Assembly (NCBI GenBank): GCA_027080605.1
Contig: JALWRO010000235.1
Location: forward strand, 1 to 14,809
Origin: Campylobacterales bacterium
GTDB taxonomy: Bacteria > Campylobacterota > Campylobacteria > Campylobacterales > QNZT01
Direction: 5' to 3'
DNA: 14,809 nt
Positions within the stretch are counted from its first letter, which is position 1. Every line of letters begins with the position of its first letter. Under the pieces are notes generated by a model that saw only the letters and a program-made list of their open reading frames with translations, searched no databases and was not told the DNA's origin. Below are positions 1-8,104 of the stretch, in pieces. Made by a program: the position numbers and the translations under genes.

Positions 1-307
1 GGCTGACAACGATCAATCCTTTCGAGCGGCGTCCGTAACCCCGCAGTACAATTGCCACATCCGAGATTTCATGAAGCTTCTTTGCCAAAGCGATCGTAAA
101 AGGGGTTTTCCCGCTTCCCCCGACAATCAGATTACCGACACTGATAACCGGAATACCGTAATTTTTCGGATGTGCCGATTTGCGGCGAAATATGACATAA
201 CTGCAATAGATCAGCGACAGCGGATAGAGAAGAAATGAGATAAACTTTTGAAAACCGTTTGGGTGAAAGAGATACCTCTCTACCCAAAAATAGATACGAT
301 GTTTCAC
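1..307 (-). CDS. lpxK: Tetraacyldisaccharide 4'-kinase LpxK, N-terminal part (cut by left edge)
   Basis: LpxK phosphorylates the 4' position of the tetraacyl-disaccharide 1-phosphate precursor of lipid A at the inner membrane. About 102 N-terminal residues are visible. They start with an amphipathic/hydrophobic segment (roughly residues 12-40, with YLFHP and FLLYPLSLIY) that anchors LpxK to the membrane. The family P-loop follows: VISVGNLIVGGSGKTP at about 54-69, then VLRGYGRRSKG, which matches the RGYGR signature. The start is GTG at 307. Its last two bases lie inside the TGA stop of the upstream aminotransferase gene (GTGA overlap), with AGAGG directly before it, so translation is probably coupled. 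I chose GTG because the N-terminal residues before the first hydrophobic segment fit the family and there is no ATG before the P-loop. The rest of the gene lies off the left edge. The assignment is firm; the exact start is a little less so. Confidence 0.9.
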   Translation of the reverse strand, partial: MKHRIYFWVERYLFHPNGFQKFISFLLYPLSLIYCSYVIFRRKSAHPKNYGIPVISVGNLIVGGSGKTPFTIALAKKLHEISDVAIVLRGYGRRSKGLIVVS

Positions 308-1437
308 CCTCTGTTAGCCGAAATCTCTTTGATTTGATCACAGATATATTTGACATCATCGTCACTCAGTCCGGTATAGCATGGCAGCGAGAGAATCTGC
401 TGATAGTTGGTCAGTGCAGCCGGAAAATCGTTGACACGCAGGGAGTACTTCTGCTTGTAATAGGTCAAAAGATGCAGCGGAACAAAATGCAGTCCGGTGT
501 AAATTCCCTGCTCTTTGAGCGCTCTTGCAAAATCGTCTCTGTTTTTATCGACTTTGACAATATAGAGACTGTAAGTATGCTCCATCAGGTTTACAGGCAG
601 TGTAATATGCGGCACACCCGCCAACTCTTTGTTGTAAATTTCGGCAATCTCACGTCTGCGTTGAATTTGCTCATCCGCTTTTTGCAACTGGGCAATAGAA
701 AATGCCGAATCGAGTTCGCTGCTCTCATAGCCGATACCGATATCGATAACATCATATACATACCCGATATTGCCGTGTTTATCCCACTCTTTCGCTTCGA
801 TAGCATGGTGGCGGATCAGCTTCGCTCTTTCAAAAAGTGCTTCGTCATCCGTTGCGATGATACCTGCATTGGCAATACTATTTTTCATTTTGGAACTGAA
901 ACCAAATGTCGTAATCGCCGATCCCGTTGTACCGATTTTCTGCCCCTTGTAGGTACTTCCCAGTGCCATCGAAGCATCGTCTATGACTCTGATGCCGTAT
1001 TCGTCGGCAATCTCATAAATGGCATCCAAATCACAACTCTGTCCACCCACATGCGTGACAATAACCGCTTTGAGTTTTTTATGGAAATGTTTTTCAAGCG
1101 CTTCACGCAGCTTTTTGGGATCCATATTGAAACTGTCCGGTTCGATATCGACAAAAATAGGTTCCGCATCAAAATGGCGCACCGCTTCGGGAACTGCCGG
1201 ATGAGCGTTAACGGAACAGAGGATTTTGTCACCGCGTTTGAGTTCCAGAGCAAACATGCTCAGGTGCATCGCCCCGCTCCAGCTGGAGGTCGCCACGGCA
1301 TATTTGCAGCCGATATATTCACAAATCAAATCTTCAAGCTCCTCTATTTTAGAAGCACCTTTCAGGGACAAAACCTCCTGAATCAGATTTTTTTCATTCT
1401 GATCAATAGAGGGTAAATAAAACGGGATCTCTTTCAT
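304..1437 (-). CDS. DegT/DnrJ/EryC1 family PLP-dependent sugar aminotransferase
   Basis: This 377-residue protein is a fold-type I PLP enzyme of the DegT/DnrJ/EryC1/StrS family. These enzymes transfer an amino group to keto sugars bound to nucleotides. Visible landmarks are the substrate/PLP phosphate region YAVATSSWSGAMHL (46-59), the THVGGQ segment (128-133) in place of the usual HLYG, the cofactor-binding Asp in IDDASMALGSTYKG (152-165, probably D154), and the likely Schiff-base lysine K183 in FGFSSKMKN. The family usually has Gln three residues after that Asp (EDAAQ); here it is Met157. The start at 1437 is preceded by AAGGAGA at good spacing, and that sequence overlaps the end of the NadE-like gene. 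The downstream lpxK overlaps its stop. Sitting between nadE and lpxK suggests a role in lipid A, LPS or glycan sugars, but this is inference. GnnB-like (3-amino-glucosamine lipid A) and PseC-like roles are both possible, and the sequence alone does not decide. Confidence 0.85.
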   Translation of the reverse strand: MKEIPFYLPSIDQNEKNLIQEVLSLKGASKIEELEDLICEYIGCKYAVATSSWSGAMHLSMFALELKRGDKILCSVNAHPAVPEAVRHFDAEPIFVDIEPDSFNMDPKKLREALEKHFHKKLKAVIVTHVGGQSCDLDAIYEIADEYGIRVIDDASMALGSTYKGQKIGTTGSAITTFGFSSKMKNSIANAGIIATDDEALFERAKLIRHHAIEAKEWDKHGNIGYVYDVIDIGIGYESSELDSAFSIAQLQKADEQIQRRREIAEIYNKELAGVPHITLPVNLMEHTYSLYIVKVDKNRDDFARALKEQGIYTGLHFVPLHLLTYYKQKYSLRVNDFPAALTNYQQILSLPCYTGLSDDDVKYICDQIKEISANRG

Positions 1438-1448
1438 ACAACTTCTCC

Positions 1449-2201
1449 TTATAATTTAATATCTCTCGGGTATCGTAAATTCTGACCGACGGTACGTGAT
1501 GTCAGTTTTGCGACAAGCGGCAATTTATGTTTAAACTGATTGTGGTAAATACGATCAATGACGGTATCGACCGCTTCACTGTCATATCCCCTGGCTATCA
1601 ACTCTTCGCGGCTCAGCCGCTCCTCAATAAAGGCTTTGAGCAGGCTGTCAAGCGCTTCGGCATTGTCCGGAACATCCGATGTCCCGAAAAAATCGTCCAC
1701 ACCAAGATATGCCGCAAACTCTGCCACTTCACTGCGATAAAGATCGCCGGTCGGATTGAGGGCACATGCCAGATCACCATGTACTGTCCCCTCTCCCAGC
1801 AGCAGCGCACTCTTGTTCTTGCATCCAAGCACCAACGCCCTTTCCCGTGATGCGGTATCATACAAAACAGCCATACGTACTCTTGATACAAAAGCCTCTT
1901 TTCGACCGCTGTCTGCCTCTTCCAAAAGGGCAGTGCAGCCGATTATCACATCTTCCGCCATCGTAAAATAACGAATATCACGCTTTTCGCAAAACGATTT
2001 CAGCAGTGCATTTTTCGTCTCTTCCTGTGAAATAAGTACCAGCAGACGATTACCGAACGCCTCTTTTGCCAGAATAGCCGTTACAGCACTGTCCAAACTA
2101 TGATCAAGCGCCATTACGCCACCGTTCAAACCTGTTTTGAACGTCTCTTCCCTGAGAAACTGAATCAGATACTCTTTGATACGCCTGTATTTTTGTGACA
2201 T
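1449..2201 (-). CDS. nadE: NadE-like protein with degenerate ATP-pyrophosphatase motif
   Basis: At 250 residues it matches the length and overall pattern of ammonia-dependent NAD+ synthetase, which adenylates and amidates nicotinic acid adenine dinucleotide. Conserved pieces include SRVRMAVLYD (106-115), LVLG.KNKS (123-131) and GDLACALNPTGDLYRSEV (142-159), all close to what I recall of Campylobacter and Helicobacter NadE. The catalytic nucleotide loop is changed, however. The family's LSGGxDSA is ALDHSLDSA here (31-39), so both glycines are lost. The GTSNKSE motif reads GCKNKSA (126-132), losing the Glu, and the K-P-P-S-A-D-L loop before the DE..LG segment is missing or shortened. The gene has good SD (GAGGT, 2205-2209) and no stop or frameshift, so it is not an obvious pseudogene. 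It leads the operon with the aminotransferase and lpxK. It may be a weak enzyme, a repurposed paralogue, or non-catalytic. Confidence 0.75.
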   Translation of the reverse strand: MSQKYRRIKEYLIQFLREETFKTGLNGGVMALDHSLDSAVTAILAKEAFGNRLLVLISQEETKNALLKSFCEKRDIRYFTMAEDVIIGCTALLEEADSGRKEAFVSRVRMAVLYDTASRERALVLGCKNKSALLLGEGTVHGDLACALNPTGDLYRSEVAEFAAYLGVDDFFGTSDVPDNAEALDSLLKAFIEERLSREELIARGYDSEAVDTVIDRIYHNQFKHKLPLVAKLTSRTVGQNLRYPRDIKL

Positions 2202-2230
2202 ACTACCTCGATTATGGCTATTTAGGTAAA

Positions 2231-2236
2231 ATTATA
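2231..2236 (-). promoter_or_regulatory. Candidate -10 box (TATAAT) for the nadE operon
   Basis: The minus strand reads TATAAT here, 30-35 nt before the nadE start and upstream of its SD. The surrounding stretch (about 2215-2350) is very AT-rich. This fits Campylobacterota housekeeping promoters, which often lack a clear -35. Other TATA-like hexamers lie further upstream (for example within 2325-2335), so the true start site is not fixed. Apart from this and the hairpin at 2387-2409, I see nothing else in the 229-nt gap. Confidence 0.4.
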
Positions 2237-2386
2237 TTAATTTAGACCTTAATATATACTTTTATATTTACAAAAATGGGTTAAGATATCTATAAATTAA
2301 ACTATTTCAAAAATATTTGTATAGTATAAATTTTAAGTAATATTTTATTTATAGAAGAGGATTTTCAGACTTTTTTGCTATATCCC

Positions 2387-2409
2387 GGGGATACTGCATC
2401 TGCATCCCC
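2387..2409 (-). terminator. Hairpin after the pilus operon, possible transcript end
   Basis: The minus-strand sequence GGGGATGC-AGATGCA-GTATCCCC can form an 8-bp stem (one G-U) with a 7-nt loop. It lies 22 nt after the stop of the GspF-like gene. It is not followed by a U-run (the next bases are GGGATATAGC), so it is not a textbook intrinsic terminator. It may protect the 3' end or work with another factor. Confidence 0.4.
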
Positions 2410-2430
2410 AAAACAAGGCTTTTATTCTGT

Positions 2431-3675
2431 TTAATGTTTGACGGCAGAAGCCATATCCCACATCGGCAGGAAAATTCCCAGTGCCAGCATCAAAACCATA
2501 CCGGCGATGAATCCGATCAAAATCGGTTCGATATAAGCAGAGAGATTTTCGATGATATCGTTAAAACGGTTGGCATAGTAGTCACTCACTTTTTCCAGCA
2601 TTTTGTCCAGGGCACCGCCGGATTCACCCGCTTTGATCATCTGAATCAGCATTCCTTCAAAAAGCCCGGTCTCCTCAAACGCTTCGGTGAGGTTCGATCC
2701 CCGCTCCACAGCCGTTTTGACAGATGCCAGTTTATCCTTTATCTCTTCATTGTCAATCGTAATGACCGCCGTATCAAGCGCCTCGGCAATCGGAATACCC
2801 GCCCGCACCAATTCCGTAAAGATCAACATAAAACGGTTCATGGAAGCGAAGAATATCACGTTTCCGATCAGATATACTTTAAGAATATATTTGTCCACTT
2901 TGCGTTTGTAATCGTCATTCGTTTTATAGAGATATTTATGGTACAGCACCGTACCGACAATTGCCATCAGTATATATAAACCGTAGGTATTCAAAGCGTG
3001 TTCCAAAAAGAGCAATACTTTGGTCGGCATAGGCAAATCCGCTCCGAGCTTTTCAAAAATCTCTTTAAATTTCGGCACGACGTACATCATCAAAATCGTA
3101 AACGCTACGGCGATGGCGATAATCACTGTAGTCGGATAACGCATCGCCGATTTCAGTTTTTTGGCATTTTCCATCATCTCTTCAAGCACTTCCGACAACT
3201 TTGTCAGAGACTCAGACATATTACCGGTATTTTCCCCCAGTTCAATCATCGCGATGGTAATGTCACCTACCTGATATTTATAGGGAATCATCGCTTCGGT
3301 TAAACTCTTTCCGGCATTCAAATCTTCATCGATTTGTTCAAAAATCTCTTTGAGATCTTTGTCCACCGTCGCCTTGGTCACTTCCCGGATACTGTCATGA
3401 ATGGAGATACCCGCATTTGTCATGACCGCAAGCTGGCGTATGGCTGAGATCAGAGCCTCAACTTTGATCTTCTTTTTGGTCATGGCTCCGAAAATACTCT
3501 CTTTCATATCCGCAAATCTCGCCTCCAGCGGGGCGGAAACTTCATAGGCTTTGAGTACCGTACCGTTGGTAATACGCGCTTTGGTCATCAAAATAGCATC
3601 TTTTCGACTCACCGCTTTCACCAGTTCGGTACCGCGTTTTCCCTGCCGAATATAATTTACTTCAAAATACTTCAT
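2431..3675 (-). CDS. gspF: GspF/PilC-type inner-membrane platform protein
   Basis: This 414-residue polytopic protein is the inner-membrane platform of type IV pilus and type II secretion machines. It couples the cytoplasmic ATPase to pilin polymerisation. It has a short N-terminal domain (1-60) and two copies of the T2SF helical domain (about 72-197 and 277-400). Each copy carries the family turn: ELGENTGN at 145-152 and KAGESGGA at 347-354. Membrane segments fall at about 182-200, 232-248 and 385-405, the usual three-segment layout. Its ATG overlaps the TGA of the upstream ATPase gene (ATGA at 3672-3675), so the two are translationally coupled, as expected for partners. It is the last gene of the operon; the gap that follows contains a hairpin. 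MshG and CtsF are equivalent names in other systems. I cannot tell from sequence whether the machine makes a pilus, takes up DNA or secretes. Confidence 0.93.
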   Translation of the reverse strand: MKYFEVNYIRQGKRGTELVKAVSRKDAILMTKARITNGTVLKAYEVSAPLEARFADMKESIFGAMTKKKIKVEALISAIRQLAVMTNAGISIHDSIREVTKATVDKDLKEIFEQIDEDLNAGKSLTEAMIPYKYQVGDITIAMIELGENTGNMSESLTKLSEVLEEMMENAKKLKSAMRYPTTVIIAIAVAFTILMMYVVPKFKEIFEKLGADLPMPTKVLLFLEHALNTYGLYILMAIVGTVLYHKYLYKTNDDYKRKVDKYILKVYLIGNVIFFASMNRFMLIFTELVRAGIPIAEALDTAVITIDNEEIKDKLASVKTAVERGSNLTEAFEETGLFEGMLIQMIKAGESGGALDKMLEKVSDYYANRFNDIIENLSAYIEPILIGFIAGMVLMLALGIFLPMWDMASAVKH

Positions 3676-5426
3676 GATTTCGCCACCCTGTATACCTCTT
3701 CTATCGTTGTTTTACCGTTTGCCGCACGTACCGCTGCATCTTTGAACATAGAGATAAATCCGTTCTCATCCGCATATTTTGCGATATCCTCCTTCGAAGC
3801 GCCTCTGGCTATCATACTCTGAATCGTATCATCGATCACCAGTACTTCTGAAATCATTTCCCGTCCCGTATAACCGGTATTGTTGCATTTATCACACCCT
3901 CTGGCTTTGTAAAACTGATAATGCTCCGGAATCAGTGGTTTGATCTCTTCCAGTACATCTTCGGGAAGCTCTGTTTTGACTTTACAGTGCGGACAAACTT
4001 TACGAATCAATCTCTGTGCCTGAATCGCCACCAGGGCACCGGAGATCAGATAGGCTTCAATCCCCATATCGACAATCCGCGTAATCGCACTGACAGCATC
4101 GTTGGTATGGAGTGTCGAAAAGACCAGGTGCCCGGTCAAAGAAGCTTCAATCGCAATTTTCAGCGTCTCCTTATCCCTGACCTCACCAATCATGATGATA
4201 TCGGGATCCTGCCTCAAAATCGACCTCAGCGCCGTAGCGAATGTCAAATTCGCTTTGGTATTGACCTGCACCTGCTGAATCAGATTCATCTGGTACTCGA
4301 CCGGATCTTCCACCGTAATCATTTTTTTCTTGACATCTTTGATCGCATTCATACCCGCATAGAGTGTCGTCGTTTTACCTGATCCCGTCGGTCCCGTAAC
4401 AAAGATAATCCCGTACGGTGCCGACATGGCATTTCTGAATTTTTGATAGTTTTCAGGGTGCATTCCCAGATCTTCGAGTTTGATCATGACTTTCGATTTG
4501 TCGAGAATACGCAGTACAATCGACTCACCCGTCATAATCGGCAGCGTCGAAATCCTGAAATCGTAATGTTTCTCCATAATCGTCGCGGAGAAACGACCGT
4601 CCTGCGGCTTTCGCTTTTCGGCGATATCGAGATTGGCAAGCAGTTTGATACGCGAACTGAGCGGCGGATAGATATCGCGGTCAAAAACAAAAATCTCCTT
4701 GAGCATACCGTCGATACGCGAACGTACAATACAGTTGGTCTCCGTCGGCTCGATATGAATATCGCTTCCCCCGCTGATAATCGACGTTTTCAAAATCAAC
4801 TCTATCAGTTTGAGAATACCGGAACTCTCCTCGACATCGGTCGCCGCTTTAGAGGTAAACTCCTGCCGTATATCGGCAATCAAATCTTTGACACTCTCGC
4901 TGATTTCGATATTGTGCAGATGCTTGTCGATCTGCTCCGGATTGGCAATGGCGATTTTAATCAGTTTGTTACGAAAAATACGGTGCAACTGCTCTTGAAG
5001 CGAAATATCGAAAGGATCTTTGACTGCCACATAAATATTGATATCATCCTCTTTGTAGGGGAGGATTCCCAGCTTACTCAGTTTTTGATACCCCGCTTTG
5101 GCACCCAGCGCATAGTTGACTTCCTGAGAGTAGAGATCGACAAAATCGGTTTTCGTATTTCGGGCAAACAGCTCCAGAAATTTATCGAGATCGATCGTAA
5201 AATGTTCATAAATATCATGAAGCAGAATTAAACCGTTTTTAAATGCTTCAATCAGCAGGATATTGAGTGTCTCTGTCGTAACCAGTTTGCGGCGGATCAA
5301 AATCGATCCGAGATCATCACCACTATCCTCAAGCTCCTTCTCAATATCAAGGAGGGTATCCTGGGAAATAATTTTGTTTTCGTATAAAAAGTCTACAACA
5401 CTTAACGCTTTTCGCTCTTTCATCAT
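3672..5426 (-). CDS. gspE: GspE/PilB-type assembly ATPase
   Basis: This is the cytoplasmic hexameric ATPase that powers pilus or pseudopilus assembly; 584 residues is typical. The N-terminal part (about 1-140) is an MshEN/T2SSE_N-type region. The ATPase core follows with Walker A GPTGSGKT (345-352), the Asp box TVEDPVEY (371-378), Walker B IIMIGEVRD (410-418) and the His box TLHTND (438-443). A zinc-type tetracysteine sits at C478/C481 and C511/C514, which marks assembly ATPases (GspE/PilB) rather than PilT. The c-di-GMP motif of MshEN looks eroded (D38, K47 and A61 where Arg, Gly and Gln are expected). The gene starts with two ATGs (5426 and 5423). The SD AAGAAGG ends 1 nt before the first and 4 nt before the second, so 5423 may be the true start. 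Its end overlaps gspF by 4 nt. Confidence 0.95.
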   Translation of the reverse strand: MMKERKALSVVDFLYENKIISQDTLLDIEKELEDSGDDLGSILIRRKLVTTETLNILLIEAFKNGLILLHDIYEHFTIDLDKFLELFARNTKTDFVDLYSQEVNYALGAKAGYQKLSKLGILPYKEDDINIYVAVKDPFDISLQEQLHRIFRNKLIKIAIANPEQIDKHLHNIEISESVKDLIADIRQEFTSKAATDVEESSGILKLIELILKTSIISGGSDIHIEPTETNCIVRSRIDGMLKEIFVFDRDIYPPLSSRIKLLANLDIAEKRKPQDGRFSATIMEKHYDFRISTLPIMTGESIVLRILDKSKVMIKLEDLGMHPENYQKFRNAMSAPYGIIFVTGPTGSGKTTTLYAGMNAIKDVKKKMITVEDPVEYQMNLIQQVQVNTKANLTFATALRSILRQDPDIIMIGEVRDKETLKIAIEASLTGHLVFSTLHTNDAVSAITRIVDMGIEAYLISGALVAIQAQRLIRKVCPHCKVKTELPEDVLEEIKPLIPEHYQFYKARGCDKCNNTGYTGREMISEVLVIDDTIQSMIARGASKEDIAKYADENGFISMFKDAAVRAANGKTTIEEVYRVAKS

Positions 5427-5434
5427 ACCTTCTT

Positions 5435-6130
5435 TTAGCTCGCTGTAATCTTCTTCAGATAGCGAGAGACTTTTGCAGAACTATATGTTTTCAAATAGGC
5501 TTTCAGCACATTGAGGGCATCCTGCTTTTTCCCCATCTTCATCTTCGTTTTTGCAAACAAAATCCAGCTTTCCGGTTTTTTCTCATCCACTTCATTGGCA
5601 ATCAATGCCCATTTCAACGCTCTTCGATACTGCTTCGCACCGTAATAGCGCGCTGCAATTTCCAAAGCATATTTGACATTGTTGGTAGCGTAAAACTTTT
5701 TACGCAAAGATTTCATAGAACGCCGCACGGCTCTTTTGTGTGGTATCTCCACCGATGTAATGACGATCCCTTTACTTTTTGCTTTCCCCGGCGCTTTGAT
5801 TTTTGCCGATGCAGTAGCAGTCGCCGATTTCTGCTCCAGCGCATCCAGAGCCTGAAGATCCTGATCCACAAGATCGTCCACATCTCCTTCCAGTTTATCC
5901 AGAGCAATTACATTGCCGTTCATCTCCCGCTCCACTGCTGAGAGTGAAAGCGGTGCTTTTGCAGTATTGGAGGGGTGATAAGCTGCCAGTGCATTCACTT
6001 CATGAAAGCTGTGATAAATCAAAAAGAGAGAAACAGCCGTAATCAATCCCAGCAATAACGCAAATTTTCTGACAAATTCTCTGTCATCGAAGATAGAGTG
6101 GTGATTGTCTGTAATACGATTAATTCTCAT
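5435..6130 (-). CDS. Membrane-anchored TPR protein of the pilus/secretion operon
   Basis: This 231-residue protein has one membrane segment near the N terminus (about 23-40, FALLLGLITAVSLFLIY) after a charged cytoplasmic start. An Ala/Ser/Lys-rich linker follows (about 41-145), then two TPR-like helical repeats at about 152-185 and 186-219 (pattern A...Y...A..W and W.L.A......A...L). It is probably type II, with the TPRs in the periplasm. This layout and its place between the secretin and the ATPase genes match MshN of MSHA clusters, and TPR proteins of type IV pilus systems that help secretin or assembly. I do not recognise a family-specific motif, so the role is inferred from context. The start has a good SD (AGGAG, 8 nt before ATG). 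It is 23 nt after the secretin gene and 8 nt before gspE. Confidence 0.75.
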   Translation of the reverse strand: MRINRITDNHHSIFDDREFVRKFALLLGLITAVSLFLIYHSFHEVNALAAYHPSNTAKAPLSLSAVEREMNGNVIALDKLEGDVDDLVDQDLQALDALEQKSATATASAKIKAPGKAKSKGIVITSVEIPHKRAVRRSMKSLRKKFYATNNVKYALEIAARYYGAKQYRRALKWALIANEVDEKKPESWILFAKTKMKMGKKQDALNVLKAYLKTYSSAKVSRYLKKITAS

Positions 6131-6153
6131 AGCCGTTTCTCCTCTTTCGTTAT

Positions 6154-7680
6154 TTAATATTTAATCTTCTCATACCCGAGATCTTTGAGTGAAACAGGGT
6201 GTGCGTCAATGCGTCCGCGTTTGATGATATGCGGCGTAATGATTACAATCAACTCTTCTCTTATTTCACTCACTTTCTTTTGCTGAAATGCATATCCAAG
6301 CAGTGGAATATTCCCGAGAATCGGCACTTTGGTTGTCTCCAGCCCTTTTTTGGAGCTGATCAGACCACCCAGTATCACTTTTTCACCGTCACGCAGTTTG
6401 ACGACAGATGAGATCTGTTTCTTCATAAGATCCGGCGGCAATCTTCTGACACCGTTATCATCTGTTTTGACACGCGATTTGACAGAACTGATCGACGGAT
6501 TGATCTTGAGAATAATCTCATTGTCATCGGTAATCTCCGGTGTAATATCAAGCAAGACACCGGCAAATACAGATTTAACGACTTCATTGTTGAATGTCTC
6601 CGTTGCAGCATTGCTTCCGGTCTGTCTGGAGCTGGAAGAAAGCTTGTAATAGAGCTGGTCTCCGGAGCTGAATACTGCCGGCTGGTTGTTCAGGGTCACC
6701 ACTTTCGGATTGGAAATCGCCGTGACATCCCCCTGGGTTTTCAGAAACTTGACCACATCGGTAATGCCGGTATTTCCGCTCAGACGAATAAATGTCGGAT
6801 GTGCGGAAGGATTACCGTCTCCAAACTCTTCGATCTTATTGTCAGTCAACTGTTTAAGGTTATCCGTATTTAAAATCTCATACGCCATCTGCATATTTTG
6901 CAGTTTATACAACTCACCCCAGTTCACACCGGTCTGTCTGGAGTTATCCAGTGTTACAGAGAGCATTTTGACATCGATCAACACCTGTCTGTGCAGACGT
7001 TTCATCATTTCATGAATATATGCCGATACCCTGTTGATCTGCTCCGATGTTCCGGTTACGGTAATCAAGCCCGCTTCACGGTTGATAATCGGTTTGACTT
7101 TGGATTTCTCTTCCGTCGCATTGAGAATACTCGTGATCTCCGCTTCCATATTTTTCCAGAAACTGAAATTGTCACTCGACTTGATCGTCGCACCGGTAGA
7201 GAGACTGCCACCCTTTCCACCGCCGTCTGCACCGCCGGATGCCTCTGCCCCGCTGGTATCACCGGTCAGGGAGATGTCGGTATTGCTCACCCCGCTTCTT
7301 TCGGTATTGACATAATCGATTTTAAACGTCCTGGTCTTCAGTCCGCTGATCGTCAAAAGATTATTGTCGAAATCATAATCAAGCCCTTTCGCACTGATCA
7401 ATACATCAAAAATCTCACTGAGCCGCATCTGCTTGATATTGACACCGTAAAGCTTTTGCGAAAGTTTCTCTTTGGCAAGACTGTCTTTAAGCACAATACT
7501 GAAACTGCACTCGTTGCTCAATTGATTCAGAATTTCACTCGTTGCCACTTCTTCGGAAACTTTGATATTGAAAGCACGGTGACTGCAGCTCTTCGCCTCA
7601 AGTGTCACAGCCGAGACGCTGACAAGAAGCAATCCGGTTACTACACCGTGTCTGATGCTATTTAATAATGATGTTTTCAT
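6154..7680 (-). CDS. mshL: Secretin of the MshL/PilQ/GspD superfamily
   Basis: This is the outer-membrane ring protein through which a pilus, DNA or substrate passes. The 508-residue protein has a signal peptide (hydrophobic core about 13-25, likely cut near residue 29). Residues 35-115 form a secretin/TonB N-terminal (N0-like) domain, then comes a Gly/Ser-rich low-complexity linker (about 138-165). An N1-like KH-fold domain follows at about 172-232 (PIINREAGLITVTGTSEQINRV) and the beta-barrel secretin domain at about 300-490. The secretin signature is clear: VPILGNIPLLGYAF (452-465). Cysteines 32 and 58 in the mature N0 region could form a disulfide; no lipobox is seen. The start overlaps the upstream PilP-like gene by 23 nt, but an SD (GAGGA, about 6 nt) supports this ATG. 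Its counterpart in C. jejuni would be CtsD. The family is certain; the MshL name is a best match. Confidence 0.92.
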   Translation of the reverse strand: MKTSLLNSIRHGVVTGLLLVSVSAVTLEAKSCSHRAFNIKVSEEVATSEILNQLSNECSFSIVLKDSLAKEKLSQKLYGVNIKQMRLSEIFDVLISAKGLDYDFDNNLLTISGLKTRTFKIDYVNTERSGVSNTDISLTGDTSGAEASGGADGGGKGGSLSTGATIKSSDNFSFWKNMEAEITSILNATEEKSKVKPIINREAGLITVTGTSEQINRVSAYIHEMMKRLHRQVLIDVKMLSVTLDNSRQTGVNWGELYKLQNMQMAYEILNTDNLKQLTDNKIEEFGDGNPSAHPTFIRLSGNTGITDVVKFLKTQGDVTAISNPKVVTLNNQPAVFSSGDQLYYKLSSSSRQTGSNAATETFNNEVVKSVFAGVLLDITPEITDDNEIILKINPSISSVKSRVKTDDNGVRRLPPDLMKKQISSVVKLRDGEKVILGGLISSKKGLETTKVPILGNIPLLGYAFQQKKVSEIREELIVIITPHIIKRGRIDAHPVSLKDLGYEKIKY

Positions 7681-8104
7681 TCTCTTTCCTCAAAGTTAAT
7701 CTTTTTTTAAATTCATTGTTTTGTAAAAACACACTGCCGGTCTGCACCGTCGCAAGTGTATATTCGTCGACTTTGTCACCGACTTTGTACCATTTGCCGC
7801 TGATCTTTGCACGGTTGTTCATGATCGCTTGCAACTCAAACTCCGCTTTGGCTTTCACAGCAATTTTGGTGCCATCTTTTTTGACAATCACTTTTGCCTT
7901 CTCTTCGGGCTTCAATCGTACAAAAGGCGGTCGTACCGCTTCTATCTTTTTGACTGCAGCACCGATCCGCTGCTCTCCGATCCGCTTGAACATCATCTGA
8001 TAATCTTTGATCAAAGCCAGATGCTGCGGTTTTTCTTTCGGATCCGAAGCACCCAAAAGTGTACTTACCATACCCGCCAGGGGTATCAACCATAACTTTT
8101 TCAT
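7658..8104 (-). CDS. PilP/GspC-HR-like periplasmic protein
   Basis: This 148-residue exported protein begins MKKLWLIPLAGMVSTLLGA, a typical signal peptide. An in-frame start six codons earlier (8122) would put acidic residues before it, so I chose 8104. That ATG shares one base with the PilO-like stop (TGATG). The C-terminal part (about 90-140: LQAIMNNRAKISGKWYKVGD, then the Y.LATV....V.L pattern) has the beta-strand layout of the GspC homology-region/PilP fold. These domains link the inner-membrane PilN/PilO complex to the secretin. No lipobox cysteine is present, unlike classic PilP lipoproteins. Its place directly before the secretin gene and after the PilO-like gene supports the role. The likely counterparts are MshK/PilP or CtsR of Campylobacter. 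Overall similarity is weak, so the call rests on fold pattern and context. Confidence 0.7.
   Translation of the reverse strand: MKKLWLIPLAGMVSTLLGASDPKEKPQHLALIKDYQMMFKRIGEQRIGAAVKKIEAVRPPFVRLKPEEKAKVIVKKDGTKIAVKAKAEFELQAIMNNRAKISGKWYKVGDKVDEYTLATVQTGSVFLQNNEFKKRLTLRKENENIIIK

Noticed and set aside
259..1416. A 385-residue plus-strand ORF opposite the aminotransferase gene
   Set aside because: The minus strand encodes a clear PLP enzyme with a good SD. The plus-strand product has no recognisable motif and is a shadow caused by few stops in that frame.
2202..2430. A possible small RNA or short gene in the AT-rich gap
   Set aside because: No open frame with an SD, no conserved RNA fold that I recognise; only a promoter candidate and one hairpin can be supported.
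4443..5231. A 262-residue plus-strand ORF opposite the GspE gene
   Set aside because: Antisense to a well-supported ATPase; no motif and no upstream signal.
6898..7665. A 255-residue plus-strand ORF opposite the secretin gene
   Set aside because: Antisense to an unmistakable secretin; the translation is rich in R, H, F and I as expected of shadow frames and has no family similarity.
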